DNA of 64,000 nt, taken from positions 34,430,449 through 34,494,448 of the forward strand of contig OY292276.1 of assembly GCA_958496175.1 (NCBI GenBank), read 5' to 3'. The notes under the pieces are model-generated. The model did no database searches and was not told the origin of the DNA. It saw nothing but the letters and a program-made list of their open reading frames with translations. Source of the stretch: Sisyra terminalis (taxonomy: Eukaryota > Arthropoda > Insecta > Neuroptera > Sisyridae). Of the stretch, positions 24,841-37,983 are shown one piece after another (within the stretch, counting starts at the first letter, position 1; the number at the start of each line of letters is the position of its first letter). The translations under genes and the position numbers were made by a program.

Positions 24841-25339
24841 CATTTTTATTTTTTATGAACATTTTTTTTCCTTTTCAAACTCTGACGAAAATGATGCTTA
24901 CACCACTAATTCAAATTTAAGCTAAAAGTTATTATCAATCACGATTTATTTAAATGCAATATTTTTAAGGTTTTTCGTAAAAATATGCCAAAAAGAATTT
25001 GATGGCTTAAAATATGTATTGCTGCTATGTTTTTTATTTATTTCGGGACGCAAGAGAAGACTTTCGAAACTTTACACTTTAAGAAAGATAAGCGATATTG
25101 ATATTTAAAAATCGTTGTTGGCTAGCGAGTTAAATAAGACAGAGGGAGGAAAAAGGCGATGCTTATAAAATGAGTGTCTACCATAAATTGTAAATACTAG
25201 TAATATTATACTCGACAAGAAATATTTAAAAATCTAATCAACGATAATAAATTAAAAGGTTTTAGTCACTTTTTATTCTTCCAACCGATCCCTTTGCTAC
25301 ACCCTAGAAAAATATTGCAATATTTTAAGAAAGATCTTC

Positions 25340-25819
25340 GAAATGTGAACAAATATATCAAAGAAACAATAAAATATATTAATGAATAATAATATATATC
25401 CTATGACTCAATTTCTTCTTTATTACGACGCGTTTCAACAGTTTTTGGCAGTCATCATCAGGTAATAATTATTTTGTCCGTTGTAAACAAATTTTATATA
25501 TATTGTTTGTTTTATATAAGTTGACATTAAGGATGTTATTTGGATCTAGTTTGTGTACTTTGCATACTTCATATTCTTCCAGAGTGTTCATATGTGATTC
25601 TTTCTTGCAAATATGTAGTGGCTTAAAATTTGTTTCGAAATTTAAACATTGATGATTTTCGTCATAAAGGTGTTTTATGAAATTTGAAGTTGTTGTTGAA
25701 ATAGGTTTCTTGGGTGTATGTTCCTTATACCTTGTTCCGAAAAATCTACCAGTTTGACCAATGTAGAATTTTACACAGGAACCCCATCTAATTTTATATA
25801 TTCTACATAATATTTGCAA
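25340..25819 (-). mobile_element. Penelope-like element 3' end with GIY-YIG domain
   Basis: The minus-strand frame at 25819-25469 (116 residues) encodes a GIY-YIG-type endonuclease end: IYKIRWGSCVKFYIGQTGRF followed by TRYKEH, HICKKESHMNTLEEYEVCKV and DPNNILN. This arrangement is typical of the C-terminus of Penelope-like retroelements. Just downstream (25461-25432, minus) comes CTGATGA, 18 bases and GAAAC, the conserved core of hammerhead ribozymes that such elements carry. No reverse transcriptase domain is visible upstream, so the copy is 5'-truncated and inactive. Confidence 0.8.
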
Positions 25820-26229
25820 ATAGTTTTATTCTGTTTTTATATTTATTTTTCATAGTTTACAATTATGATTCCTAATGTATCCTTATATTTTGAAAAGTTT
25901 TCAAAAACAAATTTAAATAAAGGCGCCTGTAGAAGTCGAAACTAAACCATGGAAAACTTAAAAACAGAAATTAGGTAATGCTAGATTAGTTTCTTTATTT
26001 ATGTTAATTCGATTTTCAATTGCTAAATTTTTCAATCTTGCAAATTAAATTGTTGAAATTGTATAAATATGAATTTTTAAATTTAAAATTAAATTTAGTT
26101 CAAAAAGTTTCAAACTTAATACAAACTGACTTCAAAAATTAACATTTGATTGGGCTGCTATCTCTGATTGATCTTTGTTCCTTCATATTTAAATTTTTAT
26201 GCCAATCATTGATTACTAGTTGCTACCCG

Positions 26230-26605
26230 TGAAATATTCACAACCAAAGAGATTGTATGACTTGTCAAAATGGCAACGGCTCTAATATATGACCATTGAG
26301 GACTAAAGTGACACCTACATATAATTGAAGTACTTGTGGGTGATTCAATGTCCAGATTCTGTAAGATAGAAGACGAGACTGCGTCTCATATTTTGGGAGA
26401 ATTACAGAATAAATTACATTGAATAAATAGCGACTTAAGAAATTAGAGATAACAACCCTGGAACCGAAATAGTTGAAAAACACCTAGTACGTTTATTGCT
26501 GAGGTTCGATCAGCAATTCGATCTCAACTAGGCGAAATAGGGACCCAGGAGCCACAATAAGCCCTGAGGCTCTAGTCTACTTCATGCTGGAAAACCCAAC
26601 CAAAT
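26230..26605 (+). pseudogene. LINE 3' end (zinc-finger tail and 3' UTR), degenerate
   Basis: Plus-strand remnant with SRFCKIEDETASHILGEL, resembling the Cys/His tail after the RNase H domain of jockey- or R1-type LINEs. A 3' UTR follows that is related to 39634-39903 (shared GAAAAACACNTAGTACG, TTGCTGAGGTTCG and CACAATAAGC) and ends in an A-rich run near 26612. The reading frame is broken. Confidence 0.65.
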
Positions 26606-27228
26606 AATAAAAAAGTGGCTATTACTCTACCTAAGTGCAAGAATGCTTTTTAAATTTAATAGCTTAAACATTGAAATAAAAAAAAATCCTGTATAAACAA
26701 TCAACCCTTCTTCTACTCCTCCCATACATTATATCTTTTATTTGCTTATTTCCATAGTGGTCTAGTAAAATCTCTATCCAAAGACTAGAGTAGTCTTCAT
26801 ATATATTGATTAAACAGGAAAATAATTTTTAATACTTTATTATTTTAAGACTGTCAATGTATTTTACAGTTTTAGTAGAAAAAAATTGATCTGCCCGTAT
26901 AAAGTTTAAAACTTCACATTCAATCTATAATTAACATGACATTTTAAATTTATTAAGCCACATAAGTTTGAATCAACATTATATATTAACAATTTGCTTT
27001 TAATTGAAAGTGAAATATTGTCAAATAAAAAAAGTTGCTAAAACAAAATTTCAATTTATAAATGGTGGTAGTTAAACGTTTTCTAATGCAGTGGATAATT
27101 ATTTAATTTATATTTGTCAGTTTTTACGATGTTACAAATGGGCTCGTGTAAAATCCTTGAGTTTTTACTGAGAAATCATTTATTCATTCGATTACATTGT
27201 AAATACATGAGTTACATAGGTCGAATTC

Positions 27229-27981
27229 ATATTATACATTACATTAATGATATTAAATGCATAGCAATAAACCGTCTATTATAATATATTAAATTATTTT
27301 ATAGTATATTGAACGAGATGTGTAATTTAACAAAAAGTTGTTTCATAAAAAGGTGATTTTGCATTTGATACAGACTTTAAAGGAAGACAATGTGATAAAG
27401 AGATAAAATATGATGCGGTGCTCAAAGCAGTTTTTATGTTTTATACGTTTTGTTCCTTTTGTATCTTATTTTTGATACTTTACTGCTTTAATAGATCATC
27501 AAGAATATATCTATTCAAATTAAGTATTTAATAGCTTTATATCAAAAAAATATAATTCAAAAACCTATTTTCAATACCACAGAAAAGAATACGTTAAACA
27601 ATATTTAAAAAAAAAGTTTTTGTGTACTATACACACATCAAACTAATTTTAGGTAGTATTTTGAATAAAATAATTTAAAAAAATAATTTAAGTCTAAAGT
27701 TGGCTACTAAAGTACTACCGATGTTCGTTAATACTATAAGAAACAGGATTTTTATTGATATATAAAAAAAATTTAGGTAAAATAAACGAAGTTCAATAAA
27801 AATTTATATTAATTCCAATTTACATCATTAAGGGGTTAAATATAGTTAAAATTTACAAAAAATACTTTATTTGTATTTTCAAAAAGAACATATATCTTAG
27901 TAATAGATATATTCTTCGAAAACATCAAATCCACTATATGATTTTGACACCATGCAAGTTGCAGAAAAAAAAGTTAAATTA
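27229..27981 (+). repeat. 753-bp segmental duplication, copy 2 (likely source)
   Basis: Second copy of 23970-24722. Here the right part of the segment runs without a break into repeat R8 (to about 28275), so this locus looks like the origin and the other a partial copy of it. Confidence 0.95.
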
Positions 27982-28275
27982 TTTTAAATTTATGGTTTTC
28001 AATGTCGGTGACTACGAGATCTCAAAAATAGTTCAATCGATGGTTCTGAAATTTTAACACAACCTCCTCAGATATATTCCTCGGATAATAGCCAATGGAA
28101 CAAGAATTCCGTTTTATTTTAAGCAATCGTCATTTACTCAAAAAATTTAATTTTGACTTTTTCATCGATCAATACCAAAGTTTTATCTATTCTATATCTT
28201 ATCTATTCTTCACTATTCAAACGTATTTTAAAAGAACTTTCAGGAGACCATCTATAGGAGCAGTGTATATCCAAT
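27840..28275 (-). repeat. Dispersed repeat R8, copy 2
   Basis: Minus-strand match to 8375-8960: GAGGAGGTTGTGTTAAAATT, TTTTTGAGATCTCGTAG, TGCATGGTGTCAAAAT in the same order. It overlaps the right end of the 753-bp duplicated segment. The open frame at 28095-28292 lies antisense to it. Confidence 0.6.
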
Positions 28276-28779
28276 ATTTCGACAATATCTAAGTGTCATT
28301 TGTAACTTAATTACAGATACTATCTGAATATTTAATACTTGTATTTTTTCAATAAAATCCATTTCTATAAAAAACGATTAGAAAAGTCTTTTTGCAACTG
28401 CAATTAACCCCTTAAAAATTTTATTTATTGAATAATAATAAAAATTCCCCAAAAATATTTAATCTAAAATAGGTTATCAAGACTCACAATACAAGCTCTA
28501 ACCCTTTCATTACTATAAATTCATCTCATTGTATGGAGTGCCAAACCCATTTTAGGTGTAATGTGCTAACTTTACAAACCCTATATCTTGAATAAAAAAT
28601 ATAGCCTGGCCGTTTCATAAAAGATTTGCATGGTACAACATTCAAGATTACTACTCAATTCGTTCCATAACTCCATGAGAACCATAAAGGCTGCCGTAAA
28701 AAGAGAGAAATTAATAGAGAATTAATATAGTAATGAATTTCGTATAAATTGTATCGTATGCCTCAATTTTGTTTTTTCA

Positions 28780-29195
28780 CAAAATATAACTGTGGCTAGT
28801 TGTCATCGCCAGGTGCTATTTTATTTTTTCAATAAAAAAATCATGCAAGGTGTTTGTTGTAAATAGTTTGTCGTTTAAAATGTAGATTGGATTAATTTCG
28901 TGCGTTTTATGCATTGCGTATTCTTCCAGTGTGTTTTTATGTGGTGCTTTCTTGCAAATGTGTTGTGGTTTAAAGTTAGCTTCGAAAACTTATGCATTTA
29001 TAATTTTTGTCGAATAGTCGAATAGGTAGATGTTTTGCAAAATTTGAAGAAGATATTGAAGGTTTTTGGGTGTTCCTTGTTATTGGGGGTTTGCTCCTTA
29101 TATCTAAAACCAAAATATCTCTGGATTTGGCTAATATAGAATTTTTGACATGAACCACATTTAATTTTATACACAGCTTTATACGAAACAATAGT
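28780..29195 (-). pseudogene. Penelope-like element 3' end, decayed copy
   Basis: A second, frameshifted relative of 25340-25819. The minus strand shows HICKKAPHKNTLEEYAMHK and INPIYILND, and further upstream fragments aligning to the GIY-YIG core with both key signatures lost. The hammerhead-like core of the other copy is not preserved (GGCGATGA instead of CTGATGA). Confidence 0.7.
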
Positions 29196-32018
29196 AACCT
29201 GCCTTTTTTAACTTCTTGAGTAGAATGATATATTGTGCTGCGAGTTGTGGACTTCTTGTATATGTTATGGTCAATGTAAACAATTGGGCATTATAGATAA
29301 TGCACGAAAAATCTAAAAAGTGTCTAATGGGATGTGACAAATTAATAAATTATATAGAAATTAACACATTGCATAGGCATTATTAATTATACTGCAAATT
29401 GGATAGGCAATGCGAAAAAATGTTTAATACCTAAGTCTTTCTCTGATTTTGTTCCCATCGGGATCCCTTTCGCACATTTTTCGTAAGCGGAGACCAGAAT
29501 ATCAGATGTATCATATGGCTCTAAGAAATTTATTTCTCTTTCGTTTTTATGGATATCAGAACTTGATTTAGACAACGAAGTTGAAGATCGAACATAACTA
29601 CGAACAAAAAATATTTCATTCTTGTTATTTTGCAGTTCTCCTTTTTCTTTCTACAGACTAATTTATTTTGATCTTTAAACTTCTAAACTGTACGACTGTA
29701 AGTAGAAAACTTTTTAGGTCAGCTTTTAACTTCGTTCTAAATATGGCCTCATACGGAGTACAGCATACGACACTATGATAAGTTTTATTTTACATAATCT
29801 GAACAAAACGTAAGCCTTCTGACTATTTCCTGCTGTTATTATCTTCCAGAAACGAACAACCAGACGCACGTAGCCACAATGCTGTTAATTTATTAAAATG
29901 ATCCCAGAAATTGTTACAGTACTACTATTGATCGAACAGTGTAAGAAATTACCCTAGACTGTAGTAATACTATTAAATTGTTCGATTTTATCGGTTATTA
30001 TATATTATATTTATCGATTTTATCGGTTTTATCAATTATTTCGGAAATAATAAAATATTTATCAATAGTAGTAGTAAAATATAATGTAAAAGGATCCCTG
30101 CGTAAATAATCAAACCGCTCGTATTTAATGGTATGTCTTGCAATAGCTCTACGAAACGGTCAAGCCATAATTTTTGATTAAATTGTAAAGTTTGCAGCAT
30201 AAGAAGGCTAATTAGAGACTTGGCTTAGAGGCTTGGCTCTTCATACGATCTGATGATTTTGTAGCAATAATATCGTTTTGAGCTTGTAAGTTTGGGCAAC
30301 CTGTTTTACATGAAATGCTTTTTGTCGGATTTAATTTCTCTTTGTAAGAAATCCTCGTTTTTTTAAGTTTTCGAACGCTAGTTCTTGTACGCCAGCTTCA
30401 CATATAATTTATACACCATAAGAATCGGAAACAAGCCAACAGCTTTGTTTAGGAACTTGATAAATCAGTGCAACAGGAAGCTTTGAATATTCTGAGGAAG
30501 AATCAAAATTAAACAAATTCGTAGAATTAAAAGTTTAAGGATTAAAAGAATTAAAGGGTATTACAGAAATTATGATAAAATGCGTTGATAGATTTTGGCA
30601 ATTAGCGAAGAAACTTGATTGGAATTTCAATTGCTAACATTGTTGAAATTAATTTTAAATTAGCTCGATTTCATAGCTCGATACCCAATATAAGAGTACT
30701 CATTTTTTGCTTCATCATTGACTATTTTTATTACTTTTTTTTTGGAAATATTTGATAATAATGATGTCAAATAATTAAAATTGATAAATGTGTTTGTATT
30801 TTTTTGTTTCGCCTTACTCTTTATGGCAATCGAATTTTAAACCCAAACATACAAAATTTGTATATAATATTGATAGTACTGATATAATTAGTTTATAAAT
30901 AAGGTATGCATTAAAAACTTCAATAGTATTTTTTTTTTTGATTATTAATTCTCAAGATATTTTTTCTCTATTTTTATAAAATATGGATGGTAATTATTAA
31001 ATAATTCATTAGTGTTCAATGAACTCCACGTTACATAGTATAATATGATTTTAAAATATTTCGGTGACATATTTTACTTGATTAACGTAATAAATATTTG
31101 AACAATTTGTTCTTGTTATGCAAAATGTATGTTTCAATTAAAATTGAAATTAAATTTTTCATCTTATTGGCGGTTTTAATTTATTATCTTGATTTTTTTC
31201 GATTATCGTAGATAAAATTGCTTTAGGTAAAATTATTATGGTTGGCTGTCGTTAAACTTGGGAAAATAGTTTTAGGTAACACAAATACTGGTGTTTCCTC
31301 ATTTCAATTAGTACATTTTAAAATTAAGATTTTTAATGACTTTGAACTGAAATGCTGAAAAATTTAATGTCTTTTCAAACTAGTTTTGAGTTATTTTGCT
31401 AACATAAATTATTCTAAGTCTCGTTTTCGCATTTCTTTATTACCTTGCAACTTGTGTTATATAGCGATTTGAACTATGAGCAATATATTATATTCTGCGT
31501 GAAGGAAATGGCAAATGGTTGTTGCAAAGAAAATTTCGCGAAGTATATTGAATTAATCAATGTTAATTGTTTCCGATTCCTTCCAAAGAAAGTTAAATTT
31601 ATTTTTTGAATGTTTAATATAGTGATTAGATAGTATAGAATGGATTTTGTGATATCAGTAAAATTTTAATCCAAAAACTAATCTTTAAGAAACATTTAAA
31701 TAATTGGATACCTATCCACGTTCATCCACAGATAGATAACTTGGCTATAAGTTGATACATGCTTCCTTCCTTTCTGTTTTTCGAATTAAGTAAGACTGAA
31801 GACCAATAAATAATTATCTACAATTACAGATATTTACATAAAGAGCATTATTTATTGAAGAAAAGTGAAACAAAAAAAAAATGAATGCATTAACTCTTTC
31901 ATTATTCAGTATTTAAGAAACTAAAATATATCTATTTAATTTGATTGTGTTATCATTTATTAACTTGGTTTATCGTTACACTAAATGTAAAGAGAACTAA
32001 TTAATGTAATGAATAGAC
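29196..32018. other. Gene-free stretch, nothing firmly recognised
   Basis: AT-rich DNA. A GC-richer patch at 30100-30500 keeps short minus-strand frames broken by many stops and may be an old coding relic, but I cannot name it. The frame at 29575-29387 matches no family I know. Confidence 0.4.
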
Positions 32019-32225
32019 CAGGGTTTCCTACACTTTTTGGTTATAGAAATGGTAAAGAATGAACGAAAGGTGGAGCGACAGAGTTTTTATACCAGAGAGT
32101 AAAATATTTATTCTTCGTTAAACTTTGTGTACCAAGAAGGATGATAATTATGATAAAAAAACGTGTTTATTTGGGGGCATAGAAATGTGCCGCCAAGGCT
32201 TATGCTGGGGCTATTTTTTTTTAAC
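32019..32225 (+). mobile_element. hAT element terminus (CAGGGTTTCC)
   Basis: CAGGGTTTCCTACACTTTTTGG is a typical hAT-type terminal repeat. A matching opposite end was not found nearby, so this is a fragment or a solo end. Confidence 0.4.
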
Positions 32226-32931
32226 TCTATTTCATCCACTTTTTAGTCCTTCATAGCTATGGCCTAGACACTATTACTAATCAAATTTTTAAACTATTCT
32301 ATGATTCATTTGTCTTACTTTAAAACTTAAGATTTTATAAATGCTCGATAACGTCGAATTTGCATTCATAATACTATGCATCAATGCACATCATATCGTA
32401 TAGGATAATACCTGAGGTCCCAGAAGATTTGAAATTGGTATACAAACTAAAATTTGGACATAATCAATAGACAAATTTAAAAAGAGAACGTCAAAGTATT
32501 ACGTAACATTTTAACCCGGGGGAGGGGTTTGATCAAACACCATTGTATGTTATGATTTCTAAGGACGGGGAATAAATATACTGTTACGTAAAGTTATAAG
32601 TTTTATTGAGTATTTATAAAATTGATATTTAAAAATTAAATTTTGTGCTTTTACTATGAAAATAGTTGGTAAAGTTCAACGCTATCATGTAAAAAGTGCT
32701 GCTTTATTTTCATCGAGAAGATATAATTTTATGCACAATCGATTCAAAAATTGAGTTTGATGATTTATAATGGTTACCAACTGATGATGTTGATATTCAA
32801 GATGTACCTTAAGAAACATATAAGTTTACTTTCTTTGTTTTCTGTCTTTGTCAGTTGGGTTGTGAATATTGCACGGGTAGTTAGTACTGAAATACATTTG
32901 CCAATTGTTTTATTGATAGATAAAATTTCTT

Positions 32932-33090
32932 CAGAACTGGATTAGACTTACTCTTAGCGCTGCCCTGGGAAACCATTAAAAATGTCACCCCATAAATTAT
33001 ATTCGTAATATAGATAATTTCACAATTTTGTAAAAAAAAAACTTATTTTTTTTAATTTCGAAAACTTTGAATAATAAAAAAAAAATTGTG
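32932..33090 (+). mobile_element. hAT element terminus (CAGAACTGGATT)
   Basis: CAGAACTGGATTAGACTT followed by TTAGCGCTGCCCTGGG and AATGTCACCCC. The same layout starts at 43706 (CAGAGCCGGATTCAAATTT, GGGCACTG, AATGCCACCC), so both are ends of one family. Confidence 0.5.
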
Positions 33091-33510
33091 AATTAATTAA
33101 AAAATAATTTTATTATGTATTATGTTATTATATATACTAAAATTGATAGCTTAAAAGTTGGTATTAAAATGATTCAATTTCAGCTCACTGTTTCACTTCT
33201 TTGGGAAATTTTATAAAATAGCTCTGAATAGTTTTTTACTGAATGTTTATTTTTTACCAAAATATTTGGACATACAGCCTTTAATTATGGGGTACAAGTA
33301 GAAAATTAACCCTTAACAGTCCCGACGTGTTCCAAGTTTACTTTCCACCAGGTCCAAGCTATTTGTCATACGAAAATAAAAAAAATATATTTTTATGAAA
33401 ATTTATTGATATATATTCAGGGTTAAAAGGATTTATGTAGAATGGAAGAATTGCATGTTAAATATATAAAATAGGCAACAAAAAATCGATTCTTGTCGCC
33501 ATATGCAAGA

Positions 33511-33690
33511 CCATGGAGTATGGTTACCAGGAGTCCGAACGGTATAGACTATTTCACAAAACTTATGCACATAAAAACCAACCCAAATCATAGTTCTCTT
33601 TTCTGTCACTAATAACGCAAGTATTCAGAACGTACTAAAAGTCTACTAAAAAGTAATCTGATTTTGCAATGCATGAAGGGAAAAAGCAAA
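33511..33690 (-). mobile_element. Foldback MITE, family 2, partial
   Basis: Terminal part of the family at 10799-11269, inverted: edge CCATGGAGTAT, GGAGTCCGAACGG, then AGTTCTCTTTTCTGTCACTA and TATTCAGAACGTAC. The other half is missing. Confidence 0.65.
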
Positions 33691-36058
33691 ACGATACACG
33701 AGGCTAAAACATAACAATATGCTTATTTCACCTGATTCATCATGCAAAACAACGGTCATGAGTATTCCAGACTGACTCCACACTTTTCCAGCTCACTTCG
33801 TTACTTAATGAAGGGAAAAAAACATCATAATTATAAAAAAATAAATAAATAAATAAATAATGTTACTAATGTTAACATCAAAAATCGAGACCAATTAAGA
33901 TCCCACCTTGTGCACATCTAAGTCTCTACAAAGGTGTAGGCAAAGAGTTAGTTTTATTCTAGACTTTAGAGTTCCAATAAATTTTGTTAGAGGTATGTTG
34001 AAATACCTGATTCAAAAATATTTAAAAGAAGTTACCCAAAAAGAAAAAAATATTCCCAAAATACGTGGAATTTTGTATTTCGAATCAGCCAGGGATCTAG
34101 GATCGATCCTTATATATGTATAATGTAAAGTCAAACCGATATGCAAAAATGAAATTAGTAAAGGCTGGTCTATTGAATTATAAAAGCTCAAAGCAGATTA
34201 ATAAATTTTCAGTTAACGTATGCCAGTTGGTACCTTTATAACCTGGGATGGACTTTCGTAGCTTTTAAGTTATGAATAAAGAATTTTTGTATTTCGAAAG
34301 ACTTTTTTTCTTCTCATCAGGCTTTGAAATGCATTATGTCTAATTTTTGAACTCACATTCTAATTTTTCCCCGAAAATTTTGAATCCATATCAAATTATC
34401 ATAGTGAGTAGTTTCAGGAGGATATATATTTAATTGTAAATAAAAATTTCAGGATGCAATGAAAAATGGTTTTAAGAATGTTTACAATTTTTTTTTCAAT
34501 TGATTTTTCGTAAAATTCAAATCAATAATATAAAAATGTAGGAAAAGTAAGAATAAACAAGTTAAGTACTTCTTCATACATTTTTTGGTAATTTTGCTAT
34601 TTAAATTATCCAATTCAAATGATTTATTGGTAAATTTAATTTTTGCAAACCAGTGTTTGCAAAAATGACAGTTATGAAAACTTTTTTAACCACTTTTATA
34701 ATACCTACAAAAAATGTACATAAAATTGCCAAATTTTAATTTTGAAATTGAATATGACAATATTTTTTGTTTAGGTAAATGGTCTAATTAATTTATATTG
34801 GTCCATATTATGAGGATCTGTTTTATTTCTTTTTAATTTATTAAGTATATGAGTTGGTATTTTGAGGAAAAATAAAAATAAATGAAGTATACATAAGTAA
34901 AAAACCAAACTAAAATGGAACAAAAAAAAAGTTTTGTTCCGCAACGAACTGTTGTGGTGCTTCCCAATTAGTGCAGCACATTTTTTTCATATTAGTTTTA
35001 TTTTAGTTCGTGCCAAAAACGGTACACATTTTTTTTTTGTTTTAAAACAAAAATGCTACGTGCTTAGAATATAAAATTTTATAATTTATTTGGGTACTTA
35101 TTTGCTTTTAGTTGTTTATCTTTTACCTTTTGCGTTCTCATTTTTTTTAACTAGTATGTAAGGACACAAGTGCTGCTGGAGGAATGCTTAAATTTTGAAA
35201 TAGCTGCTTTTAATTACGTATTTATTATCAGTCACTCGTTTTTTTCTTTTTACTTTTTTAATTTTAAATTGCTCAAGATTTATTTGCGTCAGATGCCAAT
35301 TACATAAGAGTTGAGAGGAGCTATCTACCTGTCACTGATTTGACGGTATTAAAATTCGCGGATGGTAACAGCGATTTCGCATTACATCTACAAATCAACC
35401 CGTAAGCTATATTTTAATTTCATCTAACACATTAAGGTTTTTATTTTATATTTATTGTTTAACCATAACTATTTCATTATTATTTAATTCATTAAAAATA
35501 AGCATCAATTTTTAAATTAATCGCTGACTGAGTAGAATATAAAGTTAGGCATAATTTATGACCAATATGAATAAAAAAAATTCTACAAAAAATAGGGATG
35601 TCATAATTAAAGTAAAAGAAAATATAATGTACATCATTCAAAATACTTATTCTTCAAGGTGTTGGTTTTGTTTTATTCGATGGTGAATATTTTCATTTTT
35701 ATTATTTTTTTCCGAAAAAAAAATAAGGTGATATTATACAGTCGACTTGTAAGAAAAAATGTTATCAAAACATATTGTTTTTTTAATAATGTTATTTTAA
35801 ATTTTCCTACTCAAACAATACAAAAAAAAAATAGAAAAAAAAAATAGAAAAAAATGTATTTTATGGTGAATTTTCAAAAGTTCTCAGTTGACTGCTTTTT
35901 TTATTTACCACAATACAACGTTTATATGTATTAAAAAAAGCTGATAGAGTTCTCGATTTCAATAGTGATCTGGTCCCTTAAAATTTCAATCGGTAATTTA
36001 TGAAAAGCGCGATCAGAGTAATGTAATATCGGTTATATAATAGAAAATCATTCTAATC
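33691..36058. other. Gene-free stretch, nothing recognised
   Basis: AT-rich DNA including a short AATA tandem (33838-33862). No gene signal; small frames at 33908-34123 and 35659-35847 match nothing I know. Confidence 0.4.
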
Positions 36059-36150
36059 TTGCAATGTATGATGGCGAATGTGTCAAAAGTCATGATATAG
36101 CGTCGCCACAAGTGTGTCTGGAGTATTAACTTAAACCGGAATTATGTATA
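36059..36150 (+). mobile_element. Foldback MITE, family 2, core fragment
   Basis: Short fragment with GATATAGCGTCGCCACAAG and GTATTAACTTAAACCGG, matching the core of the copy at 40661-41122. Confidence 0.5.
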
Positions 36151-36377
36151 CCATGCCTTTATGTATACCATATACTTTTATTAATTTTTCATCCTAGACT
36201 TCTTCAGTAATCATTCATCCAAATCAAAATTAACGATCGAGATCGCAGATTAACTTAATATCTCTCAATCAGAAGGAGAAAATTATACCAAACTGAAGGA
36301 GGAAATCGTCAATCGTTTGTCCACCTCAAGAGAAAAACACATTATAATTAAGTGTTGACATTTCTAAGATTTTTTCT

Positions 36378-36545
36378 TATTGTTATTTACCGCCCCTTTA
36401 TAACTACGAAAGTCTTTAGCGACTCTAGGGTTAATAGAGATCCGTAGATCGAGAAATATCAAAAATTTGCTCGATACGAGATTCGACTCCAACACCTACC
36501 AGTTTTGGAGCGACCACTTTGGCCGTTCGGTCACCAGTAGGCTTA
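36378..36545 (-). mobile_element. tRNA-derived SINE, copy 3
   Basis: Minus-strand copy with the clearest body: CTCCAAAACTGGTAGGTGTT, GGAGTCGAATCTCGTATCGA, AACCCTAGAGTCGCTAAAG and tail CGGTAAATAACAATAA. Head to tail, it gives the family's near-full length of about 165 bases. Confidence 0.85.
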
Positions 36546-36699
36546 TAAGTTTTTACTTCGACTAAAAATAAAACAACTTTATACAATTTTAATTTTGTTT
36601 CTTTCCAAAACTACTTTCATTACATCTTATGGTGTTAATTTTACTTATTTCTCAGCTTTTCATTATAACAGTATATACAACACCATTTACCGATATCAA

Positions 36700-36815
36700 T
36701 TGGTTTGATCCTCGTTTCGGGTAAATTTTCAATATTTCTCATTTTATGAAGTTTTATTAACTCTAGAGTTGTTAAAGACCATGGCATATATAAAGCGATG
36801 GTAAACAATAATTGA
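36700..36815 (+). mobile_element. tRNA-derived SINE, copy 4 (5'-truncated)
   Basis: Plus-strand copy starting within box B (GGTTTGATCCTCG) and running through AACTCTAGAGTTGTTAAAG to TATAAAGCGATGGTAAACAA. It faces copy 3, about 155 bases away. Confidence 0.75.
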
Positions 36816-37983
36816 TTCCACCGATAACTTGCAATAATTTTCTGTTACCAATTTTAAATTTTTTACCAAAATAATATTCTTATAAACTAATAATGAATAT
36901 AATTACTACTTGCCATTTTTAAGTATAACTAATCATAAACTCAATGAAGCTACTTGGATAAATGAACCGATTGAGGTAGGGATGTGAACCTTAGAATATC
37001 TAAGTCTGTTCAAATTCTGCTTCTGCAACATCCCTAAGCTACATGCACAGAAGGAAACCTTATTGTAATTTATCTTGCGCAGTTTACAAATTCTTTTGGA
37101 AGGAAAAAAATTCTTTTGAAATTCGTGCGTAAAACAGTATAGTTTCTGGTATAAAATTTGAGGGTATAAAAACGAAATCAGAAGATTGAATATATAGTAA
37201 AAAACATTAAAACATAAAATATTTCAAAATTTGCTTATCAATCAATTTAATTAATTTAAGTTCATAACGTTTATTTAAAATTAATCTAATCAAAACAACT
37301 CATAATTTACATGAATGCATTATGTTTTACTAACTTTACTTTTGGAACTTTAAAAATAAAAAAGTACTTCATAACATTTATTTTTTGTCTTGAGTTTATG
37401 TTATGACTATCGAAAAGCCCGCGTTTCGTCACGGACAACTTATATGAAATAAAATAGTCGTAAAAAATATTTGACGAAAAAGTTATTAATAACTGTAATC
37501 GATATCATACAAAAATATACTATTTGTTTTCTTAGTTATTAATCTATTAGTTAAGTAGAGATAGAAAACTGAGGTAAAAAACTTAAATTATGTAGGCTAA
37601 ATATTTCCAGTCTAATATTTTAAGTTTTTACGCTTTTTGAATTCTTTAATTGAATCTTCGGTTTAAGTTATGACGTTTCCCCAATTTTAAAGAGATATTG
37701 AATCTGGTTGTAATAAATGAATCAATATTTATGCTAGTTACTCTTATTATACCACTGAAGATTAATAAATCTTTGAAAATTGTTACATATTATTGTGAAG
37801 TTTTTTTTATTGTTTTTCATAAAATTATACATACATTTTTTTCAGCACTAAAACTATAAAGTTATCGTAAAAACATATGTTGTAATTTTATTTATACAGT
37901 TGCAACTTTTATTCATAGCGATTAAAATTGAATGGTATTTTCAAAGACTTCTTAAAGCTTTTCAAAGAAATTTTTAAAAAGCA

